13,220 nucleotides of DNA from Saccoglossus kowalevskii (Eukaryota; Hemichordata; Enteropneusta; Harrimaniidae). The position numbers were made by a program, and so were the translations under genes. Positions 1 to 8,844 of the stretch are shown here, piece after piece. The notes beneath the pieces are model-generated. The model worked only from the letters and a program-made list of their open reading frames with translations. It did not search any database and was not told the DNA's origin. The stretch lies in NCBI RefSeq assembly GCF_000003605.2, contig NW_003133845.1, forward strand, positions 472,284-485,503, written 5' to 3'. Each line of letters begins with the position of its first letter. Position 1 is the first letter of the stretch.

Positions 1-627
1 GCATCCCCTTTTCCTTTAAAAATTGGTACTACCACACTCACCTCCCACTCCTCAGGCATTCCTCTTCCATCTAACACTCTCTGGCATAACTCCATTATCA
101 CACCAATCCCTATGTCTCCACTTGCAAAAATCATCTCCGCACTCACTTCCGAGGGTCCAGCAGCCTTTCCAGTTTTCATGTCTCTGATTGCCTTCACTAC
201 TTCTTCTCAACTCACTTTTTCAACTGGCCCTTCCACCAGATCAGCCTCCACATCCTGATCCCACTCATTCTCCTCATTCATGATTTTTTCCATATGTTCT
301 TTCCAGACTTTACTTCTATCTCTCTCGCTGAAATTCAACTTGCCATCGCTTCCTCTCATACATCTTCCCCCTGTAACATCTCTTCCATCCCCTTTCATTG
401 CCTTCACTATCTTATACACCTTGTTTGGATTCTCCTTAAGCTCACTCAGCACCTTCTCATTTTCCTCCCTCATGGCCTTTGCCACCACTTTCTTTGCTTG
501 TTTCTTCAATCTCTTATACCTAACCTTATTCTCTTCAGTACCACTTTTTCTCATTTTCTTGTACGCATCTTTCTTTCTTGCTATTGCTTCCTTCACCTCT
601 TCATTCCACCAACCTGTGTCTCCTCTG
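1..627 (-). pseudogene. Fragment of a LINE-type (non-LTR) retrotransposon: linker and start of reverse transcriptase, with a stop
   Basis: Read on the - strand, bases 627 to 210 give an open frame with a WWNEEVKEAI motif followed by a Lys/Arg-rich helix. This is typical of the linker between the endonuclease and reverse-transcriptase domains of LINE polyproteins. A TGA at 209-207 interrupts the frame. The same frame then continues to base 1 with MKTGKAAGPSEVSAEM and ends in a VVVPIFKGKGD motif, which matches the first conserved blocks of non-LTR reverse transcriptases. The catalytic FADD-type motif would lie before base 1. The endonuclease side is absent, because the frame runs straight into an 18-bp tandem array at about 628. 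The clade (RTE, CR1/Jockey or I-like) cannot be decided here. The stop and the truncation indicate a dead copy. The identity as LINE coding sequence is strong; the exact 5' breakpoint is less certain. Confidence 0.85.
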
Positions 628-2424
628 CCACTGTTTATTGCATAGCCACTGTTCATTGCATAGCCACTGTTTATTGCATAGCCACTGTTCATTGCACAGC
701 CACTATTCATTGCATAGCCACTGTTTATTGCATAGCCACTGTTCATTGCACAGCCACTATTCATTGCATAGCCACTGTTTATTGCATAGCCACTGTTTAT
801 TGCATAGCCACTGTTCATTGCACAGCCACTGTTCACTTCATAACCACTGTTCATTGCATAGCTACTATTCATTGCATAGCCACTGTTTATTGCATAGCCA
901 CTGTTCATTGCACAGCCACTATTCATTGCATAGCCACTGTTTATTGCATAGCCACTGTTTATTGCATAGCCACTGTTCATTGCACAGCCACTGTTCACTT
1001 CATAACCACTGTTCATTGCACAGCCACTGTTCATTGCATAGCCACTGTTCATTGCATAGCCACTGTTCATTGCATAGCTACTGTTCATTGCATACCCACT
1101 GTTTATTGCATACCCACTGTTTATTGCATACCCACTGTTTATTGCATAGCCACTGTTTATTGCATACCCACTGTTTATTGCATACCCACTGTTCATTGCA
1201 CAGCCACTATTCATTGCATAGCCACTGTTTATTGCATAGCCACTGTTTATTGCATAGCCACTGTTCATTGCATAGCCACTGTTCATTGCACAGCCACTAT
1301 TCATTGCATAGCCACTGTTTATTGCATAGCCACTGTTCATTGCATACCCACTGTTTATTGCATACCCACTGTTTATTGCATAGCCACTGTTCACTGCATC
1401 GCCACTATTCATTGCGTAGCCACTGTTCATTGCATAGCTACTGTTCATTGCATACCCACTGTTCATTGCGCATACCCACTGTTCATTGCATACCCACTGT
1501 TCATTGCATAGCCACTGTTTATTGCATAGCCACTGTTTATTGCATAGCCACTGTTCATTGCATAGCCACTGTTCATTGCATAGCCACTGTTCATTGGATA
1601 GCCACTGTTCATTGCATAGCCACCATTTATTGCGTAGCCACTGTTTATTGCGTAGCCACTGTTTATTGCATAGCCACTGTTTATTGCATAGCCACTGTTC
1701 ATTGGATAGCCACTGTTCATTGGATAGCCACCGTTTATTGCGTAGCCACTGTGCATTGCATAGCCACCATTTATTGCGTAGCCACTGTTCATTGCGTAGC
1801 CACTGTTCATTGCATAGCCATTGTTCATTGCACAGCCACTGTTTATTGCACAGCCACTGTTCATTGCATAGCCACCATTTATTGCGTAGCCACTGTTCAT
1901 TGCGTAGCCACTGTTCATTGCGTAGCCACTGTGCATTGCATAGCCACCATTTATTGCATAGCCACTGTTCACTGTACAGCCACTGTTCACTGCACAGCCA
2001 CTGTTCATTGCATAGCCACTGTTCATTGCATAGCCACTGTTCATTGCATACCCACTGTTCATTGCACAGCCACTGTTCATTGCATAGCCACCATTCACTG
2101 CATAGCCATTGTTCATTGCATACCCACTGTTCATTGCATACCCACTGTTTATTGCATACCCATTGTTCATTGCATACCCACTGTTTATTGCATACCCACT
2201 GTTCATTGCACAGCCACTGTTCATTGCATACCCACTGTTTATTGCATACCCACTGTTCATTGCATAGCCACTGTTCATTGCACAGCCACTGTTCATTGCA
2301 TACCCACTGTTCATTGCATACCCACTGTTCATTGCATACCCACTGTTCATTGCATACCCACTGTTCATTGCATACCCACTGTTCATTGCATACCCACTGT
2401 TCATTGCATACCCACTGTTCATTG
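628..2424. repeat. 18-bp minisatellite, about 100 copies
   Basis: A nearly gap-free tandem array with an 18-bp unit, GTTCATTGCATAGCCACT or close variants. The common differences are GTTT/GTTC/ATTC at the start, and CATAGCC, CATACCC, CACAGCC or CGTAGCC in the middle. The number of units follows from the length (about 1,797 bp). A 2-bp insertion (attgcgcatac near 1465-1475) shifts the register by two bases and divides the array into about 47 and 53 units. Variants are arranged in blocks and form higher-order repeats. The last units (about 2291-2424) are identical GTTCATTGCATACCCACT copies, which suggests recent expansion at that end. The unit is divisible by three and its variants avoid stops in several frames. 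Long hexapeptide ORFs therefore appear on both strands (for example MNSGYA on -, HCIATV on +). I treat these as by-products and not as genes. Confidence 0.97.
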
Positions 2425-2880
2425 GACCACCAGATTTTTATTCAGACAATCATTATTACTTTTGTATAGCAATTCAATCATCTGCCAGGAAATAACCATA
2501 TTCTTATACTTATGGAATAAAATTTATCTGTTAAGCATATGCATTAATGCATGAATCTTCACTACCTAGATGAATTACGTCACTAGGAATTGCATTTTGT
2601 GTCCTATTGTTCGTATTTTCCTCTGACTCTTCTTTTCTCATTTTCCAATTTTTCTTTCACGAGCTTGTTTGAGCGAGAACTGCTGACCAAAATATTGTCA
2701 AATTTTCTTTGTTGACAAAGGGTTAAAGCACGGTGATCGTCGCACAGTGCATGTTCAATTTCATGTAAATAAACAATGTATTTTACACACGTTGTATACG
2801 TCGCTATGAGTCCCATATCGAACTGGATGCGGCGTGACGACTGCCGCCCTTTAATGTGGACTGGTGCACCTGACTTTCCA
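2425..2880. other. Non-coding stretch without recognised features
   Basis: Unique-looking AT-rich DNA follows the end of the minisatellite. A 102-codon open frame on the - strand (2912-2604) overlaps it, but it shows no domain, no splice context and no similarity that I recognise. It also runs into the repeat family that starts near 2883. No continuation of the LINE fragment of 1-627 is visible here, so the minisatellite does not look like a simple insertion into an otherwise intact LINE. Confidence 0.5.
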
Positions 2881-2882
2881 AA

Positions 2883-3320
2883 TTTGGATTGGTCACATGG
2901 TTTGGCAGACATATTGGTTCAAAGCAATCCCTGAAATGTCCTCTATATTACATACATTCATTCTCAGTAATCTGTAATTTGTGTTGTAACATCATTGGCA
3001 TGTGTGCTACCAATATCACAAATAAAAATACACATCACATCATCTTACTTTTTGTACTCAGAAAAATGGCATAAAACATTCTGAAACCATTCATCCAATT
3101 GATCTGAAATTAAGTATGCATTATCTAAAAAATATGTATTATTTAATTTGATTGAATTGTATCAATTGGTCACAAGGTTCAACCGCTATCATGGAAATAC
3201 TCTGTTTCCCATATTTCAGGGCTCTCAGAGATTTGAAATTGTTGTTAGGTAATACAAATATCATGAATAAAAGTTACATCATGTCATGTGACTTTTTGTC
3301 ATATAATGATTTTTTTTAAA
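2883..3320. repeat. Diverged dispersed repeat family, two successive copies
   Basis: Two successive, diverged copies can be aligned by eye. The first has TTGGTCACATGGTTTGGCAG near 2890 and later an aataaaaatacacatcacatcat block followed by CTTTTTGT near 3050. The second has ATTGGTCACAAGGTTC near 3166 and then aataaaagttacatcatgtc followed by CTTTTTGT near 3290. The phrase CCAATTGATCTGAAATTAAG near 3096 links this pair to the better-preserved copies at 4221 and 5008. There is no coding content. The family is not one I can name. Confidence 0.55.
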
Positions 3321-3350
3321 GTGGCATGATTTATTAACTTTTGACTTTTT

Positions 3351-3797
3351 AGCTCTGCTGTCGACTTTGTCAAGCAGAGCTTATCATATGAGTGATTGTC
3401 TGTCGTCTTCCATCTCAGATTTGTTCATTTTGTGATGATGTCTTCAATTCTCTAATTTTGATGAATATTTTTGTCATTTTTTGGTAAAAAGTGATATTTT
3501 AAATTCTTGTTAAAAACCGCAAGTCTGATCGCTTTAATACAATACATATAGATACCTCAGGTAGACCTCTCTCAGATTTGTTCATATTGTAATGATATTT
3601 TCAATTATCTAATTTGGATTAATAATTTTGTCATTTTTTGGAAAAAAGTGATATTTTCAAATTCTTGTTGAAAACAGCAAGTCTGATTGCTTTGATATTA
3701 GACACATTTTGTTCATTTTCTAATGAATATCTTCAGTTCTTTATTTGAAATGTGCATTGCTAACAGCGGAGCTATCTCAGCCGACAGACTGCTTGTT
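3351..3797 (+). mobile_element. Element A, copy 1: hairpin-ended non-autonomous element (pearl/Helentron-like architecture)
   Basis: The left end is a hairpin: AGCTCTGCT pairs perfectly with AGCAGAGCT around an inner GAC-TTT-GTC stem (3351-3382). The core holds two units about 157 bp apart, each starting CAGATTTGTTCAT (3416 and 3573) and containing a GTGATATTTT box. The right side carries ACAGCGGAGCT (3763-3773). This is the inverted repeat of the left end (one mismatch), but it lies about 24 bp inside the right border. A small CAG/CTG hairpin and CTTGTT finish the element. A second copy with the same ends lies at 11847-12430, and comparing the two sets the borders. No transposase is present. 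Terminal hairpin plus tandem core plus asymmetric inverted repeats resembles pearl/HINE elements mobilised by Helentrons. That assignment is inference. Confidence 0.75.
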
Positions 3798-3837
3798 TGA
3801 ATTTGTCATAGAAAAATATATCTCTTCTGTCAAAAAA

Positions 3838-4430
3838 AAATTATTCAAATCAGTCACATGGTTTGATACATTCATATGCAAATGACTAATCTGTGAAATA
3901 AACAGGGGCGGAGACAAACCACTCAAATGTTTGGAAACACTCATTGTGTGTCAGATAGCTACTGATAACACATCCTAACATTGCTTTGTCTTGAGTTTAT
4001 CTTTGAAACTTATAGGCACACAGATTAAACCTGTGTTGTTGATTTTGGAAAACACTACTGAGGCTGCCTTGCTTCCCTTCAGAAAATCTACATTTTAACC
4101 AACTTACATGACATTCTATGTTACGTTGACTTTATCAGATGAAAGTTTATAGTGCATTTCATCAATTAATAAATAAATGTGAAAATCGTAATTTTCAACA
4201 CAAATAATAGTCTCGCTATCTTAAAAATCAATTTTCCTGGAAACTACTTGCTCAATTAATCTGAAATTTAGTTGTATCATCTAGGTTTTACAAAATGTCA
4301 ACTTCCCAGAATTCACCATAATTGATCACATATTTTGGCAAACATCTTGAATTTAGGAAACCAAAGAGTACTATATGTACTAAAGTATTGAATTTGTGTT
4401 GCTATTTGGCGATTGTACTATCTACACGTT
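3838..4430. repeat. Further copies of the dispersed repeat family
   Basis: The segment begins with TTCAAATCAGTCACATGG (near 3844) and then CATATGCAAATGACTAATCTG. It includes one well-preserved block at 4221-4271 and a TTGATCACATATTTTGGCAA line near 4323 that matches the 2890 copy. Distances between shared landmarks vary, so this is a decayed cluster and not a regular array. Confidence 0.5.
4221..4271 (+). repeat. 51-bp direct repeat, first copy
   Basis: Bases 4221-4271 are identical to 5008-5058. They start TTAAAAATCAATTTTCCTGG and end CTGAAATTTAG. Identity stops sharply after the G. Confidence 0.95.
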
Positions 4431-4920
4431 TTGATTCAGTATGGCTCATTGACACCACCGTGAGTGTTAGAATTAGGACAATCAAAGTTTGACTCTTCGT
4501 TCACATCCAAATTTTTTAAGAAAATGCTTTGTCTCAGAATAATAGTCTGTTAAAGGTACCAAGTATGAAAGAATTAGGGGACAAAAAAACAAACATCAAT
4601 GATTTAGTTTGTTTTACAAGGTTCGTCATTATTGTGGTAATTAAACAACGTAAATAACGACTGTCCAGTTTGTCAGAACTTGTTCCTCTATACTTATGCT
4701 TTTGAATCATATGGTATATGCTAAATTACGGTTCTGAATTAGACAACACACAGATGTTTTATTCAAAAACGTCATAAAACCCTTCTTGCTGTCTTAATTC
4801 ACTGTTGCATTTGCCAGATTGAATTGGAATATACTTTTAAATTATCTTTTCCACATATAAGAAAGTATATCAAATTTGATTTCTTTTTCTTTATCACAAA
4901 ACGCCACTTTTTACACCACA
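4431..4920. other. Intronic or upstream DNA without recognised features
   Basis: AT-rich sequence with stop codons in all frames. I see no exon-like segment with kinase similarity, no tandem repeat and no inverted repeat that I can support. Confidence 0.5.
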
Positions 4921-4926
4921 TCAGAG

Positions 4927-5160
4927 TTATGAAATCAAACATCATATTCAAATCAGTCACATGGTCTGTCCACAATATTGGATTAATAAAACATGGTTTT
5001 AAAATGCTTAAAAATCAATTTTCCTGGAAACTACTTGCTCAATTAATCTGAAATTTAGGTTGTTACTTATGAAATCAAACATCATATGCAAATTGGTCTC
5101 ATTGTCTGATATAATAGCCATATCATTGTAATTTAAGAAAACAGAAGTATTGACTTCACT
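4927..5160. repeat. Two adjacent copies of the dispersed repeat family
   Basis: TTATGAAATCAAACATCATAT occurs at 4927-4947 and again at 5068-5088, each followed by a TCAAATCAGTCACATGGTCTG or GCAAATTGGTCTCATTGTCTG line. The 51-bp block 5008-5058 lies between them. The repeats show that this family is locally duplicated. A 126-codon open frame on the - strand (5388-5008) crosses this area and is not considered a gene. Confidence 0.65.
5008..5058 (+). repeat. 51-bp direct repeat, second copy
   Basis: Exact match to 4221-4271, 787 bp downstream and in the same orientation. Confidence 0.95.
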
Positions 5161-5380
5161 AACCTGTATTCTTCTTTTTTTATCTTCAAGACAAATAACT
5201 AAATAATTAAAAAAATTATAATTAATTAAGAGTGTAAATAATAAATATTGCAAATGATATAAATGTTGAGTTCTGGAGATGATCAAGACGATACGTGTTT
5301 GATTGATGAGTTGATAGTAAAATTCAATGCATATACAGACTGTGTCTTGACTATCTCTACGATGTACAGTAAATGCGACT

Positions 5381-5394
5381 GTTACCATGGCAAT
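5381..5394. promoter_or_regulatory. X-box-like palindrome (possible RFX site) 1
   Basis: GTTACCATGGCAAT fits the RFX X-box consensus of two GTNRCC/RGYAAC half-sites with a 2-bp spacer, except for the final base. A second such motif lies 126 bp downstream. RFX factors activate cilia genes in animals. A link to this kinase gene is only an inference. Confidence 0.35.
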
Positions 5395-5506
5395 TTTCTT
5401 TCATTGAAAGTATTTTTAGAGTGTTAATTTGACTAGGCACCATTTTCATGTGTATTTGGTCTTTATATACAGTACGTGATAGGAATTATAAATCTGTTTA
5501 TGTGTA

Positions 5507-5520
5507 GTTACCATGGTAAT
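5507..5520. promoter_or_regulatory. X-box-like palindrome (possible RFX site) 2
   Basis: GTTACCATGGTAAT contains the perfect 12-bp palindrome TTACCATGGTAA (5508-5519). It again misses the X-box consensus only at the last base. The site is inside non-coding DNA upstream of the first visible exon. Confidence 0.35.
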
Positions 5521-5716
5521 GGCATGTGGCACGTTTTACAAGATGTAATGTTGTCTAGCGCGGTGAATCAGATCAGATTCAGACATCTTTCACGGGCATT
5601 TTATTCAACCCCAAATGCACTTATACATTGGCTCCTGAACATAGCTTTTGCAAAATTATTATAAAAATAAAAAAATGTATCTGTCGATATTTAAGTTTCT
5701 ATTTACATTACAAAAT

Positions 5717-6066
5717 CAGGGGTTTTTCTAGAAGAAATGAACAAGAGGGAGCACACACAGGCGCGGGAGTGACACCATATCGGAGTGTTTCTGCACCGTT
5801 TTAACGGTGTATCTATTGCCATTGAAATATTTTTTGAGTAATTTTAGTGTATTTGGTGTCCAGACACATTGTCAGCTGGTGTTGCTGGGAAGTTCTCACG
5901 GGGAAAAATATATTTGAGAAAGATTTCATGTTGTACGGCAGCACAGAAGTGCCCGTCTCAAGAAATATGTTTATGACTTGAAAGTTCAATCGGCAATTCG
6001 GTGAGAGGACACAGTTGATATTATCAGGGCGCTACGCACCGTGTTCCCCGGTTTAGAAAAAAACCT
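5717..6066. mobile_element. Possible 350-bp MITE with CAGG...CCTG ends
   Basis: The left end CAGGGGTTTTTCTAGA and the reverse complement of the right end, CAGGTTTTTTTCTAAA, agree at 13 of 16 positions. The interior is richer in G+C than the surrounding intron (for example GGCGCGGGAGTG and GGGCGCTACGCACCG). CAGGG-type ends are common in hAT elements, which make 8-bp target duplications. The flanks here (tacaaaat and tattatgt) do not match well, so the copy is old or the call is wrong. It ends 65 bp before the ULK3 exon at 6132. No transposase is present. Confidence 0.4.
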
Positions 6067-6131
6067 GTATTATGTTACGTTACATTATATTAATGTTTTT
6101 TGTAAACTATATAATTGTCTCCTACTTCTAG

Positions 6132-6214
6132 AGTGTTTGTTTGGTGAAGCACCATTTGCTTCAAGAACATTTGCAGAACTTGCAGAAAAAATCAGGGATC
6201 CGAGTCCAATTTGT
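6132..6214 (+). CDS. ULK3: ULK3-like kinase, exon for the late C-lobe (subdomain X)
   Basis: The exon lies between an acceptor (ctacttctag, AG at 6130-6131) and a strong donor (GTGTAAGT with GT at 6215). The first two bases, AG, complete a codon begun in the previous exon, which is not in the window. The frame then reads CLFGEAPFASRTFAELAEKI and ends PSPIC in phase 0. This matches the ULK3 segment after the F-helix, where vertebrate ULK3 has a closely similar LFG-PFASR-F-EL-EKI pattern. It forms part of the kinase C-lobe helices (subdomain X), with no catalytic residues in this piece. ULK3 is a cytosolic kinase known to act on GLI factors in Hedgehog signalling, in autophagy, and on ESCRT-III in the abscission checkpoint. 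Those roles come from vertebrate work and are assumed by homology. Confidence 0.9.
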
Positions 6215-6575
6215 GTAAGTGTACCAATTTTTGTTCAATGGTGTTTATTTGTCATCATTTGCAAATTTTTGAAACAGATTTTTTTTCTCAGATCTTGTCA
6301 AACTTAATTAATATAACAATAACACATTTTTTTTTATAAAATTGGTTTTCATGGCTTTCATTTTATCTGTAAATAAAAAAAATAAATACCCATAATCATG
6401 CAATACCATTGATTGAGCCGAATTAAAAGGGCTATTTTTGTCCAAATCTTCTGAAGGAAAGTGCAGACTAGAACTAGACTATTTTGTGAATTTGTGATGA
6501 AAAGAGGTAAAAAGAGCGACCTTTATTCATTATTATTTTGACAAGTGTTATTTTCATAATTAATCTCTTCTACAG
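6215..6575 (+). other. Intron between the two visible kinase exons
   Basis: 361 bp with GTGTAAGT-type donor and TCTTCTACAG acceptor, phase 0. AT-rich with poly-T and poly-A runs. Nothing else is recognised in it. Confidence 0.85.
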
Positions 6576-6731
6576 TTGCCAGCAGGTTTCAATGTATCTG
6601 ACCAGTGTCGCGATCTTTTACTACGACTTCTGCAAAGAGACCCAAAACAAAGGATATCATTTGAAGACTTCTTCAATCACCCTTTTATAGACTTAGAACA
6701 CATGCCGTCCGCAAAAAGCCTGGAGAAAGGG
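6576..6731 (+). CDS. ULK3: ULK3-like kinase, exon for the last kinase helices (subdomain XI)
   Basis: The acceptor is tctcttctacag (AG at 6574-6575) and the donor is GGG|GTAAGT (GT at 6732). Both borders are phase 0 and the exon encodes 52 residues. The protein begins LPAGFNVSDQCRDLL and contains LLQRDPKQRISFEDFFNHPF. The RDP-x-x-RI motif carries the invariant Arg of kinase subdomain XI, which pairs with the Glu of the APE motif in the missing N-terminal part. HPFIDLEHMPS matches the distinctive ULK3 end of the kinase domain (HPWVDLEHMPS in the human protein). The exon finishes with SLEKG, the start of the linker to the MIT domain. An open extension after the donor ends quickly at a TAA (6765-6767) and is intron. 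Confidence 0.95.
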
Positions 6732-8190
6732 GTAAGTGGGTTACCATGTGACTGTCTGACCCCCTAACCCCCTAAAAGATTGTATTACATGTAGGCTATC
6801 ATGTGACTTCCCCAAGAGGTCATACGTTCTGGTCTTACAAGTGTGAAATGTGTGTTTAAATATTGCATGGCTAAATTTTTTCTCATGTCACTTTATTTTA
6901 ATTTTTAATTTTAATTTAAAAATTTAAAAGGTTTCAAATTCTAACTACTTTTTAAAATGATTCACAATACTAAATCTATTTTCTAGATATTATGCAGCAA
7001 GTATGGCAAGCAGTTTCATATTTCATATTAAGCTGAAAATTATTATAATGTAGTTTGTGTTGGGGTGAAGCAGAAGTCATTGACTTTTGAATTGTGTATT
7101 GGCTCTGATTTCCAAGATTTGATGTTGTAACTTGTGCGGAAATCCTGCGATTCATAGATAAAAACAATTCATCATCGAACGTGACAGGATTTCTTGTCAC
7201 ATTGAATATGACCATCAGTTGTCAATCTATCTCAAAGAGGATCTTAAAAAAATAATACCACCGTATAATGTTGTTTTTTTCATCAGAATTTGTAAAACAC
7301 TGATGAGTAAACTTCAACTGTCTTGTTCAGAATAATTAATTGATTTTCTAGATCTTAACGAGACTTGAATTTACTAATCATCACATTGATGAATATTTCA
7401 GTTACTTTTAGATGTAAAGGAGATTGTTTTTTCTCAGTTTGCATTGAATTAATTTTTATACTGATAGGTCACGCTATTCATTTTAGTGCAAAACATTTGA
7501 TAACATCAGCTGATAATTTGTGATATTCAGGAAAAAGTTAGGAACAAATTGCAAAAAAACAAACACAGGAAATGTTATATTGTAGATAAGTTATTGGCAT
7601 TGAGCAGAAGTCTCCTACCAGTTTTTTTCACAACAAAGCAGGAAACTGTATATTCTATTCATATGTATTTGGTGCTTCCTTACATTCAACTGTAGTCCCT
7701 TCTACAAAAACTTGACAAGTTCATCCAAATGTGATCCACCACGTATACATTTAAGAAAAACAGCGCCCTCTATGTGCATGTTGAGCCTGAATGAGTGTAT
7801 TTGTATAAAGTTTATTAATACAGAACAAATGTAAAATCTCTCTAATTTGCGTCCTTTACTCTCAAAAATTATGTAATAGTCTATACAACAACTTATGAGT
7901 ACTAAAATTACTGATAATAAAGAAAGATAAATTGTTTAATATTAATTTATTGTGTATATTTAGCATGAAGATAAAGGAGAAGGATATATATAATTAAAAC
8001 TTGAAATTGCTGGTGTTTTTCTAATGTTCATGTTAATCTTATATCTCAAACATGGATCAAAATATATTACTAAAAAAGTTCTATGATAAATAATGATTTT
8101 TATTTTTAGTGCCAATAAAAATTCTATTCCTTTCAGAAGCTCTCAGATAATTAGAATGATTCGTATTGTTGACTAAAGTGAACTATTATT

Positions 8191-8844
8191 AGTTCCTGTT
8201 CAGACGCAGTCCGAAAACAGGGCCTTATTAATTGACCTATGTGCATTTGTGTGTCCGTGTATATGTGTGTCTGTGTGTCTGTGCGTCTGGACCTATATCT
8301 TAGACATGCCTGGACAGACTAAGTTTGTACTGAAAAATCATTGAAATCAAGCAATTCTGGAATTCCAGAATTTGATCTCAGTTGTTTATTAATGGATTTC
8401 GTTCAAATTTGGTACATACATTAGACATGATTGGTCCTTGATGCACGTCATTTTGTTTTTCAGATCGGATTCAAAATGGGTGACTGGTGGCAATTTTGTT
8501 TTAATGAATGCAGTTCTAGAACTATATATATATATATATATAGAACTATATGTATATTTCTGATATGCTTTGACTGATTATTTTATATATATTTATATAC
8601 CGGTATTCAAAATGGCCGACCAGTGGCCATATTATTTAAATTAATGCTGTTCCAGAGCAATATCTCTCATTATGGACAAGTATTCAGATACAAGATGACT
8701 GAATATCAATCATTTTAATGTTAACAAAATCATCATAATCAAGCATCAGCTCTAACATGTTTATGTTAATACTATATTACTATAAACAAAACTATATATC
8801 GTAAGTTTTATAGCTAATGGGAACTGTGCCATGCATGGCTTGTT
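8191..8844 (+). mobile_element. Element B: hairpin-ended non-autonomous element
   Basis: The left end AGTTCC is followed by a hairpin in which CCTGTT pairs with AACAGG (8195-8221) around a GAC/GTC inner stem. The core has two related blocks 136 bp apart, beginning CAAAATGGGTGACTGGTGGC (8472) and CAAAATGGCCGACCAGTGGC (8608). Each is followed by ATGC-GTTC-AGA. The right side carries GGAACT (8820-8825), the inverted repeat of the left end. It is followed by the palindrome GCCATGCATGGC (8828-8839) and TTGTT. Only one copy is in the window, so the borders rest on this symmetry and on the parallel with element A. A short (TA)n run (8524-8542) and a GT-rich stretch (8249-8289) lie inside. No ORF is present. 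Confidence 0.55.
8524..8542. repeat. (TA)n microsatellite
   Basis: About nine TA dinucleotides in a row, flanked by an inverted AGAACTATA / TAGAACTATA context. It lies in the core of element B. Confidence 0.85.

Noticed and set aside
628-2424. CRISPR-like array
   Set aside because: There are no unique spacers between repeats and the setting is an animal genome. It is a plain tandem repeat.
207-2554. Long repeat ORFs on both strands (hexapeptide repeats such as MNSGYA, HCIATV and CSLHSH)
   Set aside because: The 18-bp unit is divisible by three, so any stop-free frame stays open for the whole array. Several frames on both strands are open at once, the 2-bp insertion swaps them, and no signal peptide or splice context supports one.
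2604-2912. 102-codon ORF on the - strand
   Set aside because: No recognisable domain, and it overlaps a diverged repeat family.
3903-3912. CAGGGGCGGA resembling a hAT terminal repeat
   Set aside because: No matching inverted partner was found within a reasonable distance.
5008-5388. 126-codon ORF on the - strand
   Set aside because: It begins in an X-box-like palindrome, ends in the 51-bp repeat and shows no domain. Length alone is not convincing.
6041-6131. Coding extension upstream of the first kinase exon in the same frame
   Set aside because: Residues before the acceptor (for example YYVTLHYINVFCKLYN) do not match ULK3, and a good acceptor lies at 6130-6131.
7761-7774. CAGCGCCCTCTATG and, far away near 11467, GAGGGCGCTATA as a pair of transposon ends
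   Set aside because: They are in the right inverted sense but 3.7 kb apart with exons between, so they are probably unrelated ends of separate old elements.
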